NCBI GenBank assembly: GCA_041488235.1
Contig: JBGPOW010000035.1
Span: forward strand, 1-26,950
From: DP-19 sp041488235
GTDB lineage: Bacteria; Desulfobacterota; Binatia; UTPRO1
Direction: 5' to 3'
Length of the DNA: 26,950 nt
Positions within the stretch are counted from its first letter, which is position 1. Each line of letters starts with the position of its first letter. Under the pieces are notes generated by a model. The model was not told the DNA's origin. It worked only from the letters and a program-made list of their open reading frames with translations, and searched no databases. A program made the translations under genes and the position numbers. Of the stretch, positions 1 to 7,418 are shown piece after piece.

Positions 1-213
1 CGCGCCCGCAACGCAGCGACCCTGCGTCACGTCGATCGATTCCTTGACGATGACGGCGGTGCCCGTACAGCTGCTCGTCCCGGCGCAGAGGACGTTCGTC
101 GTGTTGCCGACGGGATCGCTCGCGTTGCACGTCTTCGTGAGTGCGAACGCGCGCTCCGCCGGACCGAGCAGCAGAGCGAACATCACGGCCACCATCGTCA
201 CGTGCACGCGCAC
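1..213 (-). CDS. Secreted Cys-containing protein, N-terminal fragment (cut by window edge)
   Basis: The minus strand is open from position 213 to the window edge (71 codons). It reads as a signal peptide followed by a mature region: VRVHVTMVAVMFALLLGPAE, then RAFA as a plausible signal peptidase I site, then LTKTCNASDPVGNTTNVLC and further residues with five cysteines within the visible part. Hydrophobic core, Arg before it and an Ala-X-Ala type end are what I can see; function is unknown. The start is uncertain: GTG at 213 (chosen, gives a basic N-region), ATG at 195, or ATG at 282 which would add a Pro/Ser-rich leader. None has a clear ribosome binding site. A good promoter at 362-391 points into it, which supports a real gene. 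It diverges from the deoxyhypusine-synthase-like gene. Confidence 0.55.
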   Translation of the reverse strand, partial: MRVHVTMVAVMFALLLGPAERAFALTKTCNASDPVGNTTNVLCAGTSSCTGTAVIVKESIDVTQGRCVAGA

Positions 214-361
214 GGCGGCCGCCCGAGGGGGGCGGTCCGACGGCGAAGGCGGCGAGGGCAAGCGCGGAGCGCTCACGGGCATCGAGATCGCTAACGGGGG
301 AGTCGGCACGGCGCAGCGAGATGATCGACAGGTACCGGGAACGTCCAGTTCGAGTTCGGCG

Positions 362-391
362 ACGATATCCGAGCCGCGCAAAGCATGTCAA
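362..391 (-). promoter_or_regulatory. Promoter for the leftmost secreted-protein gene
   Basis: On the minus strand a perfect -35 TTGACA (386-391) is followed after 18 bp by -10 TATCGT (362-367). Predicted start is near 355. It would give a leader of about 70-140 nt, depending on which start codon the secreted-protein gene uses. Read by eye from the sigma-70 consensus; not tested. Confidence 0.5.
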
Positions 392-438
392 CCTAACCTG
401 CGTCCGCGGAGGCAGCCGCTATCGCGGGTGCGCGCGAC

Positions 439-468
439 TTGGTCTCAGCCGGTGGAAAGTGCTAACAA
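439..468 (+). promoter_or_regulatory. Possible promoter of the deoxyhypusine-synthase-like gene
   Basis: TTGGTC (439-444), 18-bp spacer, TAACAA (463-468). The predicted start near 475 gives a leader of about 30 nt that contains the ribosome binding site GGAGG at 492-496. Both boxes are only partial matches, so this is weak. Confidence 0.28.
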
Positions 469-504
469 GCGCCCGCCGCGGTAGCGTGTGCGGAGGCGAA
501 CGCG

Positions 505-1611
505 ATGGCGAAGCGCAGCGGATTTCTCGACCGTCCCAAAATCGATCCTCTGCCGATCGCGGCGACGACGACGCTGCGCGAGCTGGTCGATCGGACGTTC
601 CTCGCCTACAACGGCGCCCGGCTGCGGGAGGCCTGCCAGCTCTTCAGCGGGCCCATGCTCGCCGACGACGTGACGGTCGGCATGAGCCTCACCGGGGCCC
701 TCACGCCCGCCGGCCTCGGCATCGCGGCGATCATCCCGCTGATCGAGTCCGGGTTCGTCGATTGGATCGTGTCGACGGGTGCGAACCTCTATCACGACAC
801 CCACTACGGTATCGGCCTCAGCATGCACCGCGGTCGCCACGACGTCAGCGACGTCGCGCTGCGGGAGGAAGGCGTCGTCCGCATCTACGACATCTTTTTC
901 GCGTACAACGTGCTCTTGAAGACCGACGCCTTCTTCAAGCAGATGATCCAGGGAGCGGAGTTTCAACGTCCGATGAGTACGGCGGAGTTTCATCATCATG
1001 CCGGCCGCTACGTCGCCGAGCGCGAGCGCGTGCTCGGAATCGGGCGGCGCTCGATGCTCGCAGCGGCATGGGAGCACGGGGTGCCGATTTACACTTCTTC
1101 GCCTGGCGACAGCTCGATCGGCATGAACGTCGCCGCGATGGCCCTCCTCGAGAACCGACTCGCGTTCGACGTGTCGCGCGACGTCAACGAGACGAGCGCG
1201 ATCGTCTACGACGCCAAGCGCCGCGGCGGACGCAGTGCCGTGCTCATGCTCGGCGGCGGCTCGCCGAAGAACTTCGTCCTGCAGACGGAGCCGCAAATCC
1301 AGGAGGTCCTCGGCATCGCCGAAAAAGGCCACGATTTCTATTTGCAGATCACGGACGCGCGTCCCGACACCGGCGGTCTCTCCGGCGCGACGCCCGGCGA
1401 GGCGGTGTCCTGGGGGAAGGTCGACCCCGAGAAGCTTCCCGACACCGTCGTATGCTACGTCGACTCGACGGTTGCCCTTCCGATTCTGACCGCCTACACC
1501 ATGGCAGCGCGGGCGCCCCGGCGGCTGAAACGGCTGTACGACCGGCGCGACGTGCTGGTGGACGCGCTCGCGGCCGAATTTCGCCGCGTCGGCGGGTCCA
1601 AGACGAGCTAA
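505..1611 (+). CDS. Deoxyhypusine synthase-like enzyme (probable homospermidine/deoxyhypusine synthase family)
   Basis: A 368-residue protein of the deoxyhypusine synthase family, NAD-dependent enzymes that move the aminobutyl group of spermidine onto an acceptor lysine (eIF5A) or, in the bacterial homospermidine synthases, onto putrescine. The catalytic lysine motif is present as LGGGSPKN with Lys255, matching the family's GGGxxK signature; the SGPMLADD and STGANLYHD segments near residues 48-95 are also typical. Bacteria have no eIF5A, so a polyamine role is the likelier one, but substrate cannot be read from sequence. Start ATG at 505 has GGAGG at 492-496, 8 nt upstream. Four bases separate its stop from the CysQ-like phosphatase gene, so the two are probably co-transcribed. 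Confidence 0.88.
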   Translation: MAKRSGFLDRPKIDPLPIAATTTLRELVDRTFLAYNGARLREACQLFSGPMLADDVTVGMSLTGALTPAGLGIAAIIPLIESGFVDWIVSTGANLYHDTHYGIGLSMHRGRHDVSDVALREEGVVRIYDIFFAYNVLLKTDAFFKQMIQGAEFQRPMSTAEFHHHAGRYVAERERVLGIGRRSMLAAAWEHGVPIYTSSPGDSSIGMNVAAMALLENRLAFDVSRDVNETSAIVYDAKRRGGRSAVLMLGGGSPKNFVLQTEPQIQEVLGIAEKGHDFYLQITDARPDTGGLSGATPGEAVSWGKVDPEKLPDTVVCYVDSTVALPILTAYTMAARAPRRLKRLYDRRDVLVDALAAEFRRVGGSKTS

Positions 1612-1615
1612 ACGA

Positions 1616-2416
1616 GTGATCGCGAACATGGAACGCGAGCTGGACATCGCGACTCGAGCGGCGCGCGCCGCAGGGCAGGTCCTGCTGCGATACTACGGCG
1701 GCGCCCACAAGGTCACGGAGAAGAGCGTCGACAATCCGGTGACCGCCGCCGATCTCGAGGCGAACGAACTCTTGAAAGCGACGATCCTCGGCGCGTTCCC
1801 GGAGGACGGCTGGCTCTCGGAGGAGAGCGCCGACTCGGACGAGCGCCTCGGGCGCAAGCGCGTGTGGATCGTGGACCCGCTCGACGGCACGAAGGAGTTC
1901 ATCAGTGAGATTCCCGAGTTCGTCGTCTGCGTCGCCCTGGTCGAGGACGGGCTGCCGCGCGTTGCGGTCGAGTACAACCCGGTGCGTGACGAGCTCTTCA
2001 CTGCGCGCAAGGGAGGCGGCGCGACGCTCAACGGCACGGCGATCCGCGTCACCAAGCAAACCGACCTGCGCCAGGCGCGCATTCTCGCGAGTCGCAGCGA
2101 AGAAGCACGCGGCGAATGGGATCCCTATCGCGAGAAGATGCACGTCGAGCTGACCGGCAGCGTCGCCTACAAGTTCGCGCTCATCGCCGCGGGTCGCTAC
2201 GACGCGACGTTCACGCTCACACCGAAGAACGAATGGGACGTCTGCGCGGGGGCGCTGCTCGTCGCCGAGGCCGGTGGCATGGTCACGGATCCCGACGGGC
2301 GCGCCATTCGCTTCAACAACCCGGCGACGTTGCTGCCGGGCCTCGTCGCGTCCAATCAGCTGCTGCACCGGGCGATCCTCAACACGATCCGCGCGACGCG
2401 CGCCGCGATGGAGTAA
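1616..2416 (+). CDS. cysQ: 3'(2'),5'-bisphosphate nucleotidase / inositol monophosphatase family (CysQ-like)
   Basis: A 266-residue Mg-dependent, Li-sensitive phosphatase of the inositol monophosphatase superfamily. Metal and phosphate motifs are visible: SEES at 68-71, DPLDGT at 87-92 and WDVCAGALLVAEAGG from 207. The DPLDGTKEF form of the second motif is characteristic of CysQ, which hydrolyses 3'-phosphoadenosine-5'-phosphate from sulfate assimilation, so I favour that over inositol monophosphatase. Start is GTG 1616, 4 nt after the previous stop; ATG 1628 is an alternative. It is the second gene of a two-gene unit and ends 57 bp before repeat R1. Confidence 0.85.
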   Translation: MIANMERELDIATRAARAAGQVLLRYYGGAHKVTEKSVDNPVTAADLEANELLKATILGAFPEDGWLSEESADSDERLGRKRVWIVDPLDGTKEFISEIPEFVVCVALVEDGLPRVAVEYNPVRDELFTARKGGGATLNGTAIRVTKQTDLRQARILASRSEEARGEWDPYREKMHVELTGSVAYKFALIAAGRYDATFTLTPKNEWDVCAGALLVAEAGGMVTDPDGRAIRFNNPATLLPGLVASNQLLHRAILNTIRATRAAME

Positions 2417-2473
2417 CGCGCGCTGCGTCCCGCGGGCGCGAGGCACGCGGCGCGAAGACGAGGAGCTCGCGTT

Positions 2474-2620
2474 TGCCGCGGGGAGGCGGCGAGGGACGTG
2501 GCGGCGGCCACGGACCTGGCGGGACGCGGCAGCGAGTGGATCCATCCGTACGTCGCCGCGCACTCGTAGCACGTACGGCCCAATGGCCGCCGCCACGTCC
2601 CTCGCCGCCTCCCCGCGGCA
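2474..2620. repeat. Inverted-repeat element R1 (147 bp, plus orientation)
   Basis: Two arms, 2474-2510 and 2584-2620, are perfect reverse complements over 37 nt, enclosing a 73-nt loop. The loop carries GGATCC (2538-2543), a 16-bp core atccgtacgtcgccgc (2544-2559), and then GCACTCGTAGCAC (2560-2572). The same ordered blocks occur inverted in R2, and the GTGG-GATCC/CGTACGTCG blocks recur in R4, so this is one member of a dispersed family. No coding potential beyond shadow frames. Confidence 0.85.
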
Positions 2621-2809
2621 TGCACGGCCGTCGACGTCGCGACTCGTGAACGCTCCGCGCGCGCTCGCGCGAGGCGCATTCGCCGCCTGTGGCGGCGTCG
2701 CCGGCGGCCATGAACACGCGTCGGCGATGACTGCAACGCTGGCGGCACGACGTTGCGCGGCGTCGCAGCACGGCGGCGCCGCGGAGCGGCCGCGCGCGGT
2801 GACGTCGCG

Positions 2810-2956
2810 GCGGGGCGCGGGGAGGCGGGAGGCGTGGGAGCGCGAATAGGCCGTAGGTGCTACGAGTGCATCGCGACGTACGGACGGATCCACACGCTGT
2901 CGCGCGCCGCCAGGCCTGCTGAGCGCGCACACGCCTCCCGCCGCCCCGCGCCCCGC
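2810..2956. repeat. Inverted-repeat element R2 (147 bp, minus orientation)
   Basis: Arms 2810-2836 and 2930-2956 are reverse complements (26 of 27 nt). Read on the minus strand, the loop has CTCAGCAGGCC, CCTGGCGG, GTGGATCC (GGATCC at 2886-2891), a 16-bp core gtccgtacgtcgcgat and GCACTCGTAGCAC, which align in order with R1. Same length as R1 but opposite orientation and diverged outer arms. CTCAGCAG is also shared with R3, R4 and R5. Confidence 0.85.
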
Positions 2957-2982
2957 TGGAACGCCGGCCCGCGAAGACGATC

Positions 2983-3693
2983 TTACGGCGCCGGCGCTGC
3001 GGTGAGGAACGTGCGGAGCGCTTGCTTCACGACCACGCTCTGGGGGCCGTCGAGGAGCGCCGTGCCGTGCTCGGCGCCGGGAACGAGTAGCAGCGTCTTC
3101 GGAGCGGCGACTTGCGCCGCGAATTGCTTCGCGGCGGAGGCGGCGGCGGTGTCGGACTCGGCGGCGAGGAAGAGTGCGCGCGCGGTGAGTTTCGGGACGG
3201 CGGCGGCGGCGTCGAGGCCCTGGAAGCTGCCGGGTGCGGAGAGGGTGGCGACGCCGGCGACGGGGACGCGCGCGGCGACGATGAGGGCGGCAGTGCCGCC
3301 CATGCTCGCGCCGACGAGGTAGACGGGGCGGATCTTCCGTCCGAGGACGAACCGATACGCGCCTTCGAGGTCGCGATCGATCGCGGCGACGTCCTGCGCG
3401 CCGCCGGACTCGCCGTAGCCGCGGAAATCGAAGGTGAGCGTGCGGAAGCCGGCGCGCGCCATCTCGGCGGCAAATGCCGTCCAGCTGCGCTGATCGGCGC
3501 GATAGGTGTGCGCGAAGACGATACCGGGGCCTTCGCGGCCGTCGAGGTGGCCGACGAGCTGTACGCCGTCGGTGGCGGTGATCTGCACGCGCTCGTCGGC
3601 GACCGCGACCGACGCGCCGCCGAGGAGCAGCGAGGTCGCGGCGATGGCGAGAAGCCGCGCGGCGACGAGCGCGACCAGCCGCCGCTCACGCAC
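2983..3693 (-). CDS. Exported alpha/beta hydrolase
   Basis: A 236-residue serine hydrolase of the dienelactone hydrolase/acyl-peptidase-like alpha/beta fold. A signal peptide or anchor covers residues 1-32 (MRERR, hydrophobic stretch, then SVAVADE). The nucleophile elbow is GASMGG with Ser130; acid Asp181 (AAESDT) and His209 (GAEHG) complete a plausible triad, and FDFRGYGES at 89-96 fits the fold. Substrate is unknown. The GTG start overlaps the end of the phosphodiesterase gene by 8 nt, so it is co-transcribed with it and the M23 peptidase. It ends 2 bp from the GCGAAGACGA copy that borders the R1-R2 composite. Confidence 0.78.
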   Translation of the reverse strand: MRERRLVALVAARLLAIAATSLLLGGASVAVADERVQITATDGVQLVGHLDGREGPGIVFAHTYRADQRSWTAFAAEMARAGFRTLTFDFRGYGESGGAQDVAAIDRDLEGAYRFVLGRKIRPVYLVGASMGGTAALIVAARVPVAGVATLSAPGSFQGLDAAAAVPKLTARALFLAAESDTAAASAAKQFAAQVAAPKTLLLVPGAEHGTALLDGPQSVVVKQALRTFLTAAPAP

Positions 3694-4480
3694 GCGGGCG
3701 CTCGGCGTCGACGACGGCGCGGGCGCGCGCGGGCAGATCGCTGATGATGCCGTCGCAGCCGAGCGCGAGGAGCCGACGCATCTCGTCGGCGTCGTTGATC
3801 GTCCACACGTGCATCTCGGCGCCGAGCGCGTGCGCGGCCGCGACGCTCTCGCTCGTCACGAGCTCGATCGCAGCGAACCGCGGCGGAATCTGCAACGCCA
3901 CGGCGCCCGCGGGCAGCGCCGGCGCGACGCCTTGCTGGAGTGCGCCGATGAACGCCGCGACCTCGCCCGCCGCGAGGCTCGTCGGAATCTCGGGCGCCGC
4001 GAGGCGGATGGCGGTCATGATCGCGTCGTGCTCCGCGGCGAGCACGACCGTCGTGCGTGCGGCGCGCAGCAGCGCCACGACGTCGGCGACGATCGACGGC
4101 GTCTCCTGCTTGATCTCGATGTTGAGCGGCACGTCGGGAAACTCGCGCACGAGCTCGGCGAGCCGCGGCACGCGCACGCCGCCACCGCGAAAGGGATGCG
4201 TCCGGCCGCCGTCGGGGGTGAAGTGGAACCCGGCATCGAGACCCGCGACCTGGGCGAAGCGCAGGCTCGATACGGGGCCCGCGCCGTCGGTCGTACGCTC
4301 GAGCGTCGGATCGTGGAGCACGACGATCTCGCCGTCGGCGGTCGCGTGCACGTCGAGCTCGAAGACGTCGGCGCCGTCGGCGCGGGCGCGCCGGAACGAC
4401 GCGAGCGTGTTCTCCGGCGCCACGCCCGCCGCGCCGCGATGGCCGAAGACCCGCGGCGTGGGGCCCGGAAACGCGCCCAT
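3686..4480 (-). CDS. Glycerophosphodiester phosphodiesterase
   Basis: A 264-residue GDPD-family TIM barrel that hydrolyses glycerophosphodiesters to glycerol-3-phosphate and an alcohol. The catalytic set is visible: HRG at 14-16, ENT at 23-25, ELDVH at 41-45 with the metal-binding Glu and Asp, and LHDPTLERTTDG from 55. The C-terminal VWTINDADEMRRLLALGCDGIISDLP is the usual family ending. There is no signal peptide, so it is probably cytoplasmic. Start is ATG 4480, 8 bp after the M23 peptidase stop; the 3' end overlaps the hydrolase gene. All three genes read as one operon driven from 5865-5893. Confidence 0.9.
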   Translation of the reverse strand: MGAFPGPTPRVFGHRGAAGVAPENTLASFRRARADGADVFELDVHATADGEIVVLHDPTLERTTDGAGPVSSLRFAQVAGLDAGFHFTPDGGRTHPFRGGGVRVPRLAELVREFPDVPLNIEIKQETPSIVADVVALLRAARTTVVLAAEHDAIMTAIRLAAPEIPTSLAAGEVAAFIGALQQGVAPALPAGAVALQIPPRFAAIELVTSESVAAAHALGAEMHVWTINDADEMRRLLALGCDGIISDLPARARAVVDAERPRA

Positions 4481-4488
4481 GGAGCCGC

Positions 4489-5829
4489 TCAGTCGAGCGA
4501 CGCGAGCTTCGAGGACAGAACGTCCGTCGGCGTGACGAGCGACAACGATGGCAGCTCGACCCGCGGCGTGAGCGCGGCGAGACGGTCGAGGAGCTCGTGG
4601 CTCAGCACCGTGAACTGGGAACGGCGTGCGCCGCTGAGCTCCTCGGTCGCCGGCAGCTTCACCGCAAGCGGGTTCACGTACGTGCCGTCGCGAAAGAGCA
4701 TGAAATGGAGGTGCGGGCCCGTCGCCAACCCGCTCCGGCCGACGTAGCCGATCACCTGTCCCTTGCGGACCTCGGCGCCGATACGCAGCCCGCTCGCGAT
4801 GCGTTTCAGGTGCGAGTACGAGCTCGCGTACGGCGACTGGTGATCGATGCCGACCTGATTGCCGTAGCCGTGCGCGTAGCCGGCGAACGTCACCACGCCG
4901 CTCGCCACCGCGCGCACCGGCGTCCCGATCGGCGCCGCGAAGTCGACGCCCATGTGGGGGGCGGGCCGTTTCAGAACCGGGTGCATGCGTGAGCCGGTGA
5001 ACTGCGAGCTCACCGAGACGAACTCGAGCGGGTATTTGAGGAAGCCGCGTCCGATCGCGTGTCCCTCGGGATCGTAGTACTCGCTCTCGCCGTTCTCGTT
5101 CTCGAAGCGGATGGCGCGCAGCGTCCGTCCATGACTCGTGATCTCGGCGGCGAGAATGTCGCCGGGCTGCGCCGTACCGCTCTCGTCGCGAACCTCGGCG
5201 TAGACGAGACGGAACTCGTCACCACGACGGACGTCGCTTTCGAGATCGACTTCCCAGCCGAAGACGTCCGCGAGTTGCGAGACCATGCGGGAGGGAATGC
5301 CGGCGGCGCTCGCCGACGTGGTGAGGCTCGCCTCCACCCGTCCGACGACGCCGCGCACCGCCGCCAGCTGCGGCATCGCCTTGAGGCGCGCCTGAATCTG
5401 CCCGTGCACGACGCGCATGTTCAGCAACGCGTACTTGTCGATCTCGTAGTCGCACGCGCGCAGCTCGTGGCCGTCGCGGCTGAACGTGAGGACGAGGGCG
5501 TGCCGCGGCTGGATCGCGTCGACGTCGTACGCGCTCGCCGCCGCTTGCTGCCACGCGCGCGCCTCGATCGCGGAGATGCCTTCACCGACGAGAATCGTCG
5601 AGAAGGTTTGGCCGGGCGCGATCAGGTGCCGAAGCTGCGTGACGTCGTCGGCGCTCGACGCGAGTGCGGCCGGTACGACGGCAGCGGGCGCCGCCGTGGC
5701 TCCACGCAGATCGTTCGCGGCCAGCGTTTCGGTCGGCGACGGCGCGGCGATGCTCCACGCGAGACTCGCGATGAGCAGCTCCGCGAGCAGTGCGCGCACC
5801 GCGCTCTTCCTTCCAGGCACACACTGCAC
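4489..5829 (-). CDS. M23-family (LytM) murein endopeptidase, MepM-like
   Basis: A 446-residue exported zinc peptidase that should cut peptidoglycan cross-bridges. An N-terminal hydrophobic signal or anchor (LLAELLIASLAW near 14-25) is followed by an OapA/LysM-like substrate-guarding region (about 65-260), then the M23 domain with SRMHPVLKR, HMGVDF (His292, Asp296) and HLHF (His373, His375). All zinc and catalytic residues of an active M23 enzyme are present. I choose GTG 5829 because GGGAGGG lies 7 nt upstream and the predicted transcript start (about 5858) lies just before it. A longer frame opens at TTG 5874 but would begin upstream of that transcript start. Confidence 0.88.
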   Translation of the reverse strand: MQCVPGRKSAVRALLAELLIASLAWSIAAPSPTETLAANDLRGATAAPAAVVPAALASSADDVTQLRHLIAPGQTFSTILVGEGISAIEARAWQQAAASAYDVDAIQPRHALVLTFSRDGHELRACDYEIDKYALLNMRVVHGQIQARLKAMPQLAAVRGVVGRVEASLTTSASAAGIPSRMVSQLADVFGWEVDLESDVRRGDEFRLVYAEVRDESGTAQPGDILAAEITSHGRTLRAIRFENENGESEYYDPEGHAIGRGFLKYPLEFVSVSSQFTGSRMHPVLKRPAPHMGVDFAAPIGTPVRAVASGVVTFAGYAHGYGNQVGIDHQSPYASSYSHLKRIASGLRIGAEVRKGQVIGYVGRSGLATGPHLHFMLFRDGTYVNPLAVKLPATEELSGARRSQFTVLSHELLDRLAALTPRVELPSLSLVTPTDVLSSKLASLD

Positions 5830-5864
5830 TCGAACACCCTCCCTGGAATTCGAGAGTCGCGGGG

Positions 5865-5893
5865 ACCCTGCCAACGTGACCGCAAGTTGTCAA
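5865..5893 (-). promoter_or_regulatory. Promoter of the M23 peptidase-phosphodiesterase-hydrolase operon
   Basis: Minus strand TTGACA (5888-5893), 17-bp spacer, CAGGGT (5865-5870). The -35 is perfect and the -10 is poor. The predicted start near 5858 leaves a leader of about 29 nt that includes the GGGAGGG site used to choose the peptidase start. Confidence 0.45.
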
Positions 5894-5942
5894 GCGGAAT
5901 CGGCGCGTTGCGACCCCCATCGAGCGCTGTTAAGCACGAGCC

Positions 5943-6368
5943 GTGCGCATCGGCGGACTCGACGTCGGCGACCGCCGCATCGGCGTCGCGATCTCCGACG
6001 AACAGGGATGGACTGCACAGGGCGTCGGGGTCGTGCACCGCACGCGACTCGAAGCCGATCTCGAAGCGCTGCGCGCGATGCTCGCGCCGTTCGCGCCGAC
6101 GACGATGGTGATCGGCCTGCCGAAGAACATGAACGGCACGATCGGTCCGCAGGCGCAAAAGGTGCTCGCGTTCGCGCGTGACGTGGAGGCGGCGCTCGCC
6201 CTTCCGATCGTCATGTGGGACGAGCGGCTCTCGACGGTCGGCGCGGAGCGCGTGCTCCTCGAAGCCGACTTGAGCCGCGCCAAGCGCCGCAAGGTCATCG
6301 ACAAAGCCGCCGCGGTGTTCATCCTGCAGGGCTACCTCGACAGCTTGCAGTTCGCCCGCGACCGTTGA
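5943..6368 (+). CDS. ruvX: RuvX/YqgF-family Holliday-junction resolvase homologue (pre-16S rRNA nuclease)
   Basis: A 141-residue RNase H-fold protein of the YqgF family, implicated in 16S rRNA 5'-end maturation and annotated as a Holliday junction resolvase. GLDVGDRRIGVA at 5-16 supplies the first acidic residue (Asp7). DERLST (93-98) and the Asp120 of VIDKAAAVFILQGYLD give the rest, and length is normal for the family. Start GTG 5943 has no ribosome binding site. It sits head-to-head with the M23 peptidase, and mltG follows after 25 bp, a common ruvX-mltG pairing. Confidence 0.92.
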   Translation: MRIGGLDVGDRRIGVAISDEQGWTAQGVGVVHRTRLEADLEALRAMLAPFAPTTMVIGLPKNMNGTIGPQAQKVLAFARDVEAALALPIVMWDERLSTVGAERVLLEADLSRAKRRKVIDKAAAVFILQGYLDSLQFARDR

Positions 6369-6393
6369 TGCGGCGCGCGCCGCGACCGGGGCG

Positions 6394-7386
6394 GTGACGA
6401 TGCGACGCACGCTGCTCGTCACGCTCGTCCTCGCCGCGGTGCTCGGCGGCGCGGCGGTCGCGGCGTACCTCGTCGCGTCGCCGCCGCTTCCCCCTGCCGG
6501 CGCCCGCCTCGTCGTGCGCGAGGGCGACACGCTCTCCGCGATCGCCACCCGCCTCGCGCGCCTCGGCGTGATCCGCAGCGCGCTCGCCTTTCGACTGCAG
6601 GCGCGATTCGCCGGTCGCGATCGCCGCTTGCAACCCGGCGAGTATCGCTTCGACACGCCGCTCGCCACGACCGAGATCCTCGACCTGCTCGCCACGGGCG
6701 GCGTGCACTCCGAGGTGACGATCCCCGAGGGGCTGACGGTGCGCGAGGTCGCCGCGCTGCTGGAGCGCGCCGGCTACGGTAGCGCGGAGGGCTTTCTCTG
6801 CGTCGCCGACGATCCCGAGTTTCTCCTCGCCGCCGGCGTTCCCGGCCCGCAGCTCGAAGGCTTTCTCTTCCCCGACACGTATCGCCTGACACCGGTCATG
6901 AGCCAGAGCGAGATCCTCGGCTTGATGGTGCGGCGGTTTCACGAGCGCTTCGACGCCGAGCACCACCGCAAGGCGATCGCCCGCGGCATGTCCGTCAACG
7001 AGGTCCTGACGTTGGCGTCGATCGTCGAGAAGGAGTCCGGCGTCGCCGCCGAGCGTCCGCTGATCGCCGGCGTCTTCTACAACCGCCTACGCCTCGCGAT
7101 GCCGCTGCAAAGCGACCCGACGATCATCTACGGCATCCCGAACTTCAACGGCGATTTGACGCGCGCCGACCTCGCCCGCCCGAGCCCGTACAACACCTAC
7201 CAGATCAGCGGCCTTCCGCCCGGGCCGATCGCTAACCCCGGCCTCGCGGCGATCGATGCCGTCCTCGCTCCCGCAGACACGCCGTACCTCTATTTCGTCT
7301 CGAAGAACGACGGCTCGCACGTGTTCGCCGCGACGCTCGCCGAGCACAACCACAACGTCGCCCGCTACCAAAAACTCGCCCGTTGA
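6394..7386 (+). CDS. mltG: Endolytic murein transglycosylase MltG
   Basis: A 330-residue inner-membrane lytic transglycosylase that releases nascent glycan strands. One N-terminal transmembrane helix spans about residues 6-28, then a LysM-like region (VVREGDTLSAIATRL, 40-54) and the YceG catalytic domain. The family signature ASIVEKESG (208-216) contains the catalytic glutamate; YNRLRLAMPLQSDPTIIYG and SPYNTYQISGLPPGPIANPG are standard blocks. Start GTG 6394, with ATG 6400 as alternative. The stop overlaps the -35 box of the lexA promoter. It follows ruvX and is likely co-transcribed with it. Confidence 0.94.
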   Translation: MTMRRTLLVTLVLAAVLGGAAVAAYLVASPPLPPAGARLVVREGDTLSAIATRLARLGVIRSALAFRLQARFAGRDRRLQPGEYRFDTPLATTEILDLLATGGVHSEVTIPEGLTVREVAALLERAGYGSAEGFLCVADDPEFLLAAGVPGPQLEGFLFPDTYRLTPVMSQSEILGLMVRRFHERFDAEHHRKAIARGMSVNEVLTLASIVEKESGVAAERPLIAGVFYNRLRLAMPLQSDPTIIYGIPNFNGDLTRADLARPSPYNTYQISGLPPGPIANPGLAAIDAVLAPADTPYLYFVSKNDGSHVFAATLAEHNHNVARYQKLAR

Positions 7387-7412
7387 CATTTCGCCTTATC
7401 TTCGCTTAGAAG
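7383..7412 (+). promoter_or_regulatory. lexA promoter with candidate operator
   Basis: TTGACA (7383-7388) and a weak -10, TTAGAA or TAGAAG, at 7406-7412 (17- or 18-bp spacer). The start point would fall on or next to ATG 7419, giving a leaderless message. Between the boxes lie two direct copies of TTCGC-TTA (7390-7398 and 7401-7408) spaced 11 bp, one helical turn. LexA usually represses its own promoter, so this is a candidate operator. The -35 overlaps the mltG stop codon. Confidence 0.5.
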
Positions 7413-7418
7413 ATCCCC

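Larger units (their letters stand above)
2417..2982. other. Non-coding convergent gap holding the R1-R2 composite
   Basis: A 566-bp gap between the convergent ends of the CysQ-like gene and the alpha/beta hydrolase. R1 and R2 face each other and span 483 bp (2474-2956) with a 189-bp spacer. A 10-bp direct repeat GCGAAGACGA flanks the composite (2452-2461 and 2971-2980). Long reading frames cross the region on both strands but have no start context, no conserved motif, and follow the repeats; I treat them as shadows. Confidence 0.7.

Noticed and set aside
1349..2932. 527-aa minus-strand frame
   Set aside because: It is antisense to two clear genes and runs into the R1-R2 repeats; long antisense frames are expected at this GC content.
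2474..2956. R1/R2 or R3/R4 as a CRISPR array or REP/BIME cluster
   Set aside because: Units are 147-175 bp with long nested arms and face each other; there is no regular short repeat-spacer periodicity and no REP-size unit.
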